This document shows positions 57,030 to 64,000 of a DNA stretch of 64,000 nucleotides, piece after piece. Within the stretch, counting starts at the first letter, position 1; the number at the start of each line of letters is the position of its first letter. Source of the stretch: Hygrocybe punicea (lineage: Eukaryota > Basidiomycota > Agaricomycetes > Agaricales > Hygrophoraceae); the NCBI GenBank assembly GCA_963556145.1, contig OY744464.1, forward strand, positions 496,001 through 560,000, read 5' to 3'. The notes under the pieces are model-generated. The model ran no database searches. It was not told the origin of the DNA and worked only from the letters and a program-made list of their open reading frames with translations. Both the position numbers and the translations under genes were made by a program.

Positions 57030-57223
57030 GGTGAGAAAAGTTGGCTTCTGTGTTCCAATAGAAGGATTCTAGGAAGACCAAGACTTATCAGTATCTTTTG
57101 TCATTACTGTAGAAATCTGTGCAAAAATTATATGGGAAACTGGATATACATATATACATAAGTGAGAAATAGGAAACCCCTAATAGATGAAAATGTGCCA
57201 GTGGGCCGCCTACAAAAACACCA

Positions 57224-58113
57224 CTAGTATGGCAAGGCAAATCGTTGATGGACCCATTGTTCTATTGCCTGCTCATCACTCATAGACTCCAAAGTTCCAT
57301 ACTGCACCATGTCACTCCATTCTTCATATTCATACACAGCAGGTGGCTCCCATTCTGGCGATTCATTTAGTTCTTGTACCGACAGACCACTTCGGCATAC
57401 AACCGTGTAAGACCAATAATCGCCTGTCGTAGCAATCACAAGGACATCTTCCTGGTGTTGCCATTGTGGACTTGAGAGGAGGTATGAAGCCTAGTTCAAA
57501 TCACATATTAGCCGGCAAGGCTCAAGGAGAAGCAAAAGGCTTGCCTGTTTCAATACATCACCCTTCGCAATTTCCAATTTATCACATAAAGAATCCTTCA
57601 AAGCACCCGCAGGTTCAGACCGCGATACGAATCGTTTAACCTCGACCAGAACAGGCAATGATTCCCAAATTTTTATGGTTGCCATAGTAGCAAGGTTGGG
57701 CACTTGCATGGGCACTTCGTTATCCGAGTCTGCATCAGAATCACGGCTAATTGGTCTTTCCATTGGTGCTCGGAAGATAAGAGCAAAATCGGTGATACGA
57801 TTATTGTAGTTGGCGCCGCGCCATGTTGCAGCTACCGACTCGGAAGCAAAGGAAATATCAAGATCCGGATCTTCGTCTTCGACAGTGATATCCTCCTCGA
57901 TCAAATCATTCTCTAAGTCTGCATCTAAAAGACGGAGCTCGGGTTCATCACCATCTTCCTCTTCGATCCACAGGCACCACAGTGGGAATTGTGGAGAGAC
58001 GTAGCAGTGTTCGGGATGAAGTCGTTTGGCAAGGCGATCGAGTGCTAGGTTCCAGAACGCATACCAAGGAAGCTCCAAGTTACGGGGGTTATGATTTCAA
58101 CTAATGGCGGCAT
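57224..58113 (-). CDS. Two-exon gene of unknown function with a GC-AG intron
   Basis: Exon 1 runs down to 57,545 and exon 2 is 57,490-57,224. The 54-bp intron 57,491-57,544 starts GCAAGC and ends CTAG, a GC-AG type. Splicing joins GDVLKQ to ASYLLSSPQWQHQEDVLVI in frame. The product is about 270 residues, with an acidic middle (EEDGDEPELRLLDADLEND). Conserved-looking segments are LELPWYAFWNLALDRLAKRL and HCYVSPQFPLWCLW. An ATG at 58,113 would give MPPLVEIITP, a natural start, but one base is missing in a C run (58,084-58,088) to join the main frame. This is either a real frameshift or a base-calling error. It is divergently arranged with the + gene at 58,598. Function unknown. Confidence 0.65.
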
Positions 58114-58597
58114 GGCGAGACACAGCGAGCCTGCGGCTGATCAGGTCGGGCATGTTAAGAGCTTGCAGCTCACGTGAGTTAACAGAATAAAACAAGGACT
58201 CGGAACTCTACTAACATTCGACTACACCGCCGTTTGGCTCACAGCGTCCCTGGGACCTAAAAAAGGCAGCGCTAGAAATAGATGATATTTATTTCTGATC
58301 CCGCTGCAAACCCAATCTAAATTCGGCAATGGATAGAAGGTGATGAAAATGACATTGTATTCATGGTCATCACAGATCGACTTCTTTACTTATATAATTT
58401 TGATCAAATTTAAGTATGGCCCAGCGCCAAATCTTGGGCTGGACCGATCACTGACAGCTCAATGTCGGGTCAACATCGATTCCATGTATATTTGATGTCA
58501 CGGAAGGACTTAGCGAAAATTGTGGAAGGACTTGGCGAAACAAGGTGATATATTCAAACTCCGTCACAACTCCGAGCCCAATTTTTGAACCTTCGCC
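58114..58597. promoter_or_regulatory. Divergent intergenic region
   Basis: 484 bp between the two divergent starts. AT-rich stretches occur (TATTTATTTC near 58,290, TATATAATTTTGATC near 58,393) along with a GGAAGGACTTRGCGAAA direct repeat (58,502 and 58,524). It may serve both genes; no element is proven. Confidence 0.4.
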
Positions 58598-59439
58598 ATG
58601 TTCAACTTATTCTCAACCACGTCGTCTCTCTCCGCCATTCCTCTACACTACCAGGATAAAGAATGGCAAGTACATCCCCTTTTACTATTTTCCTTTACTC
58701 TTCTACACTGATTGACTTCTTTTAACACAGAGGATGATGGGCTGAGTGCCGCCAGAGCAGGAGGAGATTTGGTGTAGCTGGCCTGTATATAGTACCAGAA
58801 ATTGTGCAATAATCACGTTTCCTGATTTGGTGGTCTATAAAGTTCTATATCAAATCTACATAGAACTTTCACGTCGATGCCGTGTGGCAAACCCTGGATA
58901 TCGGACAGACGCTGCCTTTTTTGTATGGCAGCATGGCTGGATCTGGCCCGCCTCAGCCTCTCAGGTCACATGGCTGATTTGGGATGACCAATCGAACACC
59001 AGTGTAGTGCCACCATGTCAACAACCATTGTGAGCATTTCGATCTCATTTTTTACAAACCTGCCATTGGCTTATGTTACTCTTGACAGACATCTACGCTC
59101 CCTCCCAAAAAACGACGTACACGGGCTGTCTTTGGTTACTTTGTACGACCGTCAGCAGTAACCGACACGATCTTGGGCGAGCCTGGAAACAGTGTCAAAG
59201 ATCATGTTATCTTTCGTGGATTCAAGGAGAAGCTTTTTGAGCAAACTGGACTCGACAAATCTCGCTTCATCGCATTTGAAGTTGGCATACACTCGGGACA
59301 TTGCATCATTTTGGGGAGTAATTCGGCCTCGATCCCGCCAGCACCTTCGGAGGTGGCCGAGAAAGTAAAAGAATACCTGGCGTTCTTGGGGGATCGGCTG
59401 GTGGGACCGAAGTGGTTTAGGTGGCGTCCGTGTTCTTAA
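58598..59439 (+). CDS. Unknown gene, at least three exons, possibly broken
   Basis: ATG 58,598 starts MFNLFSTTSSLSAIPLHYQD. A probable intron (GTACATCC ... ACACAG, about 58,672-58,731) precedes an exon with EEIWCSWPVYSTRNCAIITF and RTDAAFFVWQHGWIWP. A second intron (GTGAGCATTTCG ... TTGACAG) leads to KKRRTRAVFGYFVRPSAVTD, then VIFRGFKEKLFEQTGLDK and VKEYLAFLGDRLVGPKWF, ending at TAA 59,437-59,439. There is an in-frame TGA after the first junction (RMMG, then VPPEQ), and the second junction does not keep frame with the nearest sites. Either the exon model is incomplete or the gene has decayed. I do not recognise the family; no transposon motifs are present. Confidence 0.5.
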
Positions 59440-59672
59440 GATGTCGAGAGCGTGATGTGTTACTTCCATGCCTCAGGCCTCAGCACCGATTGTCACTGCG
59501 AGAAAATAAAGAGAAAATGGCAACAACTAAGAATATAAGGTCTTAAGGGTTGGGCCGACCATAGATTTGAATATTGTTATCCTTACTAAGACTTGGAAGT
59601 GGGTTGTCTATAATGTCTGGGACGGTGGCGTGCCTCTCGTTGAATTTTCTATTCATTGTCATTCCCTACAGA

Positions 59673-62151
59673 TCTAAAGGCTGGTGACGATGAGGGTGTC
59701 TTCGAATTCAATGTTTTGAAGAGTAACTCAGAGCATGTTCTGGCGGTCACGTTGATCGTCTCTGGTATGACGGTTGTTTTAAATGAACTACATGAACTTA
59801 TTCGTTCACTCCAGATACATCACAATATCCAGGTCATCATAGCTATCTTGCCTTTTCATCGGATGCAGATGTACCCTCCCATATCCTGGAAGTCATGGAG
59901 AGCATGGCATCGGGAAAGCCACAAGACATTCGCGGTGTCCTCGAGCAGCTTCTAACTTTGCTCTCTTCTGCATTTCGTACTGGCAGTCGCGTTCCGTTTC
60001 AAGAGACCGACAATGACGGCAGTTCGGACGAAGGCGGTTACGACGCTTACGCCGAGTGTGACAACTTCGATATCCAACTTTGCAGCGAAATCCCTCAAGA
60101 TAGAAAGGACGATGGCAGCATCCTATTCTCTTCCTTTCGATCCACTGGACGGCCTCGATCGGGATGCTCATATCAATCTCCCACTAACAGCGTTTTGCTA
60201 CCTTCTGCGGCGACTCACGGCGTGTCCTGTTCCTCTGCCGAAGTTGCAGCGCTAATTGTGCTCTTCTTACAGCTTTGCACACGGTATTGTATCGTCTGCC
60301 ACAATAAGATAACCCCAGCATTCGAAGCGCTCAAACCATATGTTTGCGATTCGAAACTCTGTTCGTATCAGTATTATTCCCTGAATCAAGGTCCCTCTAT
60401 CAAGGTCTATCTGGTTTTTCTTTTTACCAATTCCTTGCTGAATATTGTGCAGTACGAAATCTGTAACAACCCGGAAACCGTGGACCTGTTGGTGAGCCTC
60501 GCTTACACAGCCGCTATCGAGAAAGTCATGGAGGACCCGTTTCCCATTGGAATGGGGCTTCGTGTCCCAATCCCCGTCCCGGGCCCGCAGCTTGGTTCAG
60601 CCTGGCCTGGGTTATGGGGAATTCCCGTCATGCCAAGCATTCCGACGACACCATTAATGAACAATGAACTCCACCCTGGGGCCGACGGCCTGTGTAATTT
60701 TGACGATATGGATATCTGGCAGGTGAGTTGTGCTTTTGAGCGCCACTTCGGGAAATAGATGAGAGCGACCATAGCAGAGATCATCAATTCCTTACCACCG
60801 GTATGTCCAAGAATAGTTTGTGGCCCTCACATCAGTCTTCTCACGTTGGTTACAGATCATGGACATGAAGAGGCATCTCGACAAGCAGATCAAGGCAGGG
60901 AAATCAAAACCGAACTTGAGGGACATGGATCCCTGCATTCTTTCAGCGGCTTGGTCTATTCTTCGCTGGTATGGATACCGACTTCTTATACCTCAATTCG
61001 CTGACCTGCTTTCGCAGGTGCATTCCGTCATGTACAGCTTATTTAGAAGAGCTTTCTGATGAGGAGGATCACATCCAGAACATTGGTATGCCCGTGCATT
61101 CTCTATGCTTCGGGGTGAATGATCTGAATAATGTGTACAGATTCTTCATGGCGTCAATTTAGGTTTAGCGTTGGTGCCCCCGATGCTGAAGCGAGGTTTA
61201 AGACCGCCATAGTGGCAGCCCAGAAGAAGGATAGAAACGCGAGAAAAACTTCCTTGTATGTCAGTACATCTCGCGTCCTGTCTTGTGCCAACATCTCGCA
61301 GTCCAACTGACCAATTTGTATGTAGGCTTTTCATGGTTCGCCGACTAAGAATTGGCACTCGGTAAGACCTATTTGCCGTTGGCTGACCGCCCTCTGTATC
61401 CTCATCGAGAACGCAGATCATACAGCACGGCTTGTGGTATAAGGTATGATTGACCATTTTTACTTTCCTCACACCTCAGCCTGTTCCGCATTATCATGAA
61501 GACAGTAACACACGGCCGTTCTCATGGGGATGGTGCGAGTCTCGTCTAACATTTGTATCTCGTGCTGGATGAAGTCTCCCTATGCAGGTGTGTACATGGC
61601 AAAAGACGCCTCAGTCTCCATGTCGAGCTATGCTGTGGGATCAAGCACAACTTGGAAAAATTCGAGCGTTCTCCCGAGCGCTTGCGTGGCTATGACAGAG
61701 ATTGTTAACCTTCCAAGGAAATTTGTCTGTAGAGAACCGTTTTATGTGGTGCAGCACACTGATTGGATCATGTGGTACTTATTTATTCGATAGACTTCCA
61801 ATGCCCACGAGCAGACAGACGCCTTCGGTTTGCAGCCGGTATCTTCTCGTTCGGAGCGCCACGCCGGCGCCTGCGGAACCGTCACCTCCGACGTTGTTGC
61901 CGAGGCTGTTGCCGAGGCCAATGCAACTCGCCTTCCACCCGATCCCGCCCCCAACGAAGACCTACAACAACAAGATCCCACTTATGGCGTTGGACCCTGC
62001 CCACCCATTAACGTATTCGACGATAAACATCGAGATCCCCAAACCCAGTTATAAGATGGAAGCACTCCTGCAGCAGAGAAGGGTAGAGTTCTATGAAGAA
62101 GATATGGATGACGATGATCGGGCGATATTTGAGGGAGTCGCAGAACAGTGA
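59673..62151 (+). pseudogene. PARP catalytic-domain gene (fungal RWD/UBC-PARP type), 5' exons missing
   Basis: ADP-ribosyltransferase of the fungal PARP6/8-like type. The first recognised exon (59,673) follows a splice acceptor and encodes KAGDDEGVFEFNVL and, after introns, PGHHSYLAFSSDADVPSHIL, an RWD/UBC-like start. Then comes the Cys motif CIVCHNKI..AFEALKPYVC (60,290), VDLLVSLAY, and the catalytic part: FHGSPTKNWHSI (61,330) split from IQHGLWYK by intron 61,361-61,416, then HGRSHGDG, VYMAKDASVSMSSYA (61,590) and AMTEIVNLPRKFV (61,690). The C-terminus ends at TGA 62,149-62,151. Expected substrates are protein side chains in the nucleus or cytosol. No start codon exon was found in 59,440-59,672, and the stretch 60,150-60,260 does not join cleanly. 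The gene is probably truncated and inactive, though missed exons are possible. Confidence 0.7.
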
Positions 62152-62611
62152 TACTGGTTCAACGGCCCTGATGAGGACAACTTCTTGTCAAGAATCATTA
62201 TTTTGTCGAACTCGTGTAAGCGCTATGTAAGCATGTTTTCCATGTAAGATGGATTGACCTTGAATTTTAGCCCGCTTGTGGCGTCGTTCGCAAACCAGCC
62301 ATGTGACCGGCTCGCCGAGTCCTTGACGAGAATCTGCATTGGGTCTAACACTCTGATGGATATAGCACTCCCGGGCCGACCCTACAAGCGTCTAGATAAG
62401 GAAGCACTGCCCCCAAAGGATGTCTTGATTCTTGAGGCACTGGCAGAAACTTGCTTTGCAGAGACGGGAGCTAACGGTCAATCTATCCATCGTCTCGAAT
62501 AACTGAAGACTAATGATTAGTTTGCAACAGCTTCGGTAATCAAAACTGACATTAGGTCATCCCAGAGGACATCATTATATATTGGTATAAGGTGTGAAGG
62601 TACGGACGGTG
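62152..62611 (+). other. Interval with a short open frame of unknown identity
   Basis: An exon-like frame at about 62,270-62,502 encodes ESLTRICIGSNTLMDIALPG and DVLILEALAETCFAETGA and stops at TAA 62,500. It follows an acceptor-like TTTTAG. It could be a last exon of the PARP gene or a separate fragment. No other feature is seen before the TPR gene. Confidence 0.35.
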
Positions 62612-64000
62612 ATGGAAGGGTCCGTGGACTATTCCCTTGCAATTGGGGATCAGAGCGAGCTAGTCGTTCTCGACCGCAACCTCTCCGATCTACGAAAGGC
62701 CGTCGCATTAACCAGTAACAGTCATCCCAACAAGCCGGTACTACTCTCCCACCTCGGTAACAGCCTGCAGAGTCGCTTCGAGCGCCTCCGCGAGTTGCCT
62801 GATCTCGAGAACGCCATCTTGAGTCTGCAAAACGCAGTCGAGCTTTCCAAGAACGACCAGCCAAATAAATCAGAATTTCTATTGAACCTTGCTGTCAACC
62901 AACGCACTCGCTTCAATCGCCTCGATGAGCGTGCAGATATCGACAATTCCATCTCAAATCTACGCAATGCGGTCATGTTTGCAGGCGACGGTCACCCACG
63001 TAAGCCAGCATATCTCGGACAACTAGCCTTTAGCCTGGACAATCGATTCAGGCACTTCGGTGTACTGGAGGATTTGGACGACTCAATTTCGAACAACAAA
63101 ACCGCCCTCGAGCTCACCGGGGAAGGTCACGCAAACTATCCAGTTTTGCTTTCTAACCTCGGAGGCGTCCAGCAGCTACGGTTCGAGCGGCTCGGAGACC
63201 TGACGAATCTTCACGACTCCATCTCGAATCTGCAAAATGCAGTTAAACTCGCCGACAATGATCCAGTTAATGCAAGGGTTCTCTATACCCTCAGTAATAG
63301 TCAGCGCAGTCGCTTCGAGCGCCTCGGTGAGGTCGCGGATCTCACCAACTCCATCTCGAATGCGAAAAAAGCCATTGACCTCACGGACTGCCATCATCCC
63401 AACAAACCAGTTCTTCTGTCTAGCCTCGGTATCAGTCAACGCATTTGCTTCGAGCGCCTCGGAACATTAACCGATATCGACCATTCCATTTTGAATCTGC
63501 GAATGGCGCTTGATCTCGCCGAGACCGACCACCCAACCTATCTTATAAACCTCGCTCACAGCCAGCAAAGTCGCTTCGAGTGCCTGGGTGAACTGGACGA
63601 TTTAACCAATGCCATTTCGAATCTGGAGTTGGCCGATGAACTCACCGATGACGGCCATGCAAAGAAACCTGGAATTCTATCAAGCCTCAGTGATAGTCAG
63701 CGCAGTAGCTTCGAGCGTTTCGGTGAAGTGGTGGATATCAATATGTCCATCTCAAATGCGCTAAGGGCAGTTAAACTCGTCGACGATGGCAATGCAAAGA
63801 AATTGCTTTACCTCTCGAGCCTCAGTGATAGCCAACGTAGTCGCTTCCAGCGGCTCGGTGACCTGACTGACCTGAACAATGCAATCTCGAATCTGGAAGA
63901 GGCAATCAAGTTCACCCACGAAGGCAACCCATATAAGTCAACCCGTCTCTCGAACCTCGGCAATATCCAGCGTATTCGCTTCGAGCACCTTGGCGTGTTC
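62612..64000 (+). CDS. TPR-repeat protein, 3' end off the window
   Basis: One uninterrupted frame of 463 codons from ATG 62,612 to the window edge, without introns. It consists of about nine TPR-like repeats of 44-50 residues built on the pattern LSNLG.SQ.SRFERLG.L.D, then LDNSISNL..AV.L. This is the kind of repeat protein greatly expanded in mushroom genomes. There it often sits before a C-terminal CHAT (caspase-like) domain or belongs to NLR-type receptors. The C-terminal domain is beyond the window, so the class is inference. The start was chosen as the first ATG; the N-terminus before the first repeat is only about 20 residues (MEGSVDYSLAIGDQSELVVL). Repeats are well kept at residues SRFERLG, suggesting selection or recent expansion. 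Confidence 0.85.
   Translation, partial: MEGSVDYSLAIGDQSELVVLDRNLSDLRKAVALTSNSHPNKPVLLSHLGNSLQSRFERLRELPDLENAILSLQNAVELSKNDQPNKSEFLLNLAVNQRTRFNRLDERADIDNSISNLRNAVMFAGDGHPRKPAYLGQLAFSLDNRFRHFGVLEDLDDSISNNKTALELTGEGHANYPVLLSNLGGVQQLRFERLGDLTNLHDSISNLQNAVKLADNDPVNARVLYTLSNSQRSRFERLGEVADLTNSISNAKKAIDLTDCHHPNKPVLLSSLGISQRICFERLGTLTDIDHSILNLRMALDLAETDHPTYLINLAHSQQSRFECLGELDDLTNAISNLELADELTDDGHAKKPGILSSLSDSQRSSFERFGEVVDINMSISNALRAVKLVDDGNAKKLLYLSSLSDSQRSRFQRLGDLTDLNNAISNLEEAIKFTHEGNPYKSTRLSNLGNIQRIRFEHLGVF

Overview
The window looks like a transposon-rich stretch of an Agaricomycete (mushroom-forming basidiomycete) nuclear genome. The reasons are spliceosomal introns of about 47-60 bp, a KDZ transposase beside a TET/JBP-type dioxygenase gene, Helitron proteins with a DUF6570-like region, a fungal PARP gene and a long TPR repeat gene of the kind expanded in mushrooms. 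No tRNA, rRNA, CRISPR array or prokaryotic operon was seen. The species cannot be named from the sequence.

Layout. Positions 1-22,980 hold two related but diverged Helitrons, tail to tail. Copy A is on + (about 1-11,400) and copy B on - (about 11,440-22,980). In each, a multi-exon gene of one unnamed family lies upstream on the same strand. It is followed by a Rep (HUH-Y2)/Pif1-helicase coding region with a C-terminal cysteine-peptidase-like segment. Both Rep-helicase regions are dead (stops, frameshifts, an insertion); the upstream genes look largely open.

Positions 23,270-30,188 hold a TET/JBP dioxygenase gene followed on the same strand by a KDZ transposase pseudogene. Two hAT-type elements have inserted into KDZ exons. 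Next come a 44-bp minisatellite (30.4-31.0 kb), a 320-bp hAT MITE with a near-perfect 50-bp hairpin (32.4 kb) and a long inverted repeat (34.0-34.9 kb). A divergent pair of host-like genes follows: a - strand family with an ENK motif at 35.0-36.9 kb, and a glycine-rich + gene at 37.1-38.3 kb.

Positions 38.3-57.1 kb are mostly repeats. They contain a second long inverted repeat (40.7-41.4 kb), an apparently intact autonomous hAT transposon (41,725-45,563, perfect 8-bp target duplication, 833-codon eight-exon transposase), a third inverted-repeat element (46.0-47.7 kb), a Copia gag-protease remnant (49.0-50.9 kb), and a Pro/Thr/His-rich pseudogene (51.7-55.6 kb) broken up by short dispersed repeats and another hAT MITE.

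From 57.2 kb host-like genes return: a two-exon - gene with a GC-AG intron, a divergent + gene, a PARP gene whose 5' exons are missing, and the start of a TPR gene that is open to the window edge. A recurring theme is loss of coding capacity by TGA or TAG stops, several at positions where a homologue or family pattern suggests arginine. This fits C-to-T decay of methylated repeats.
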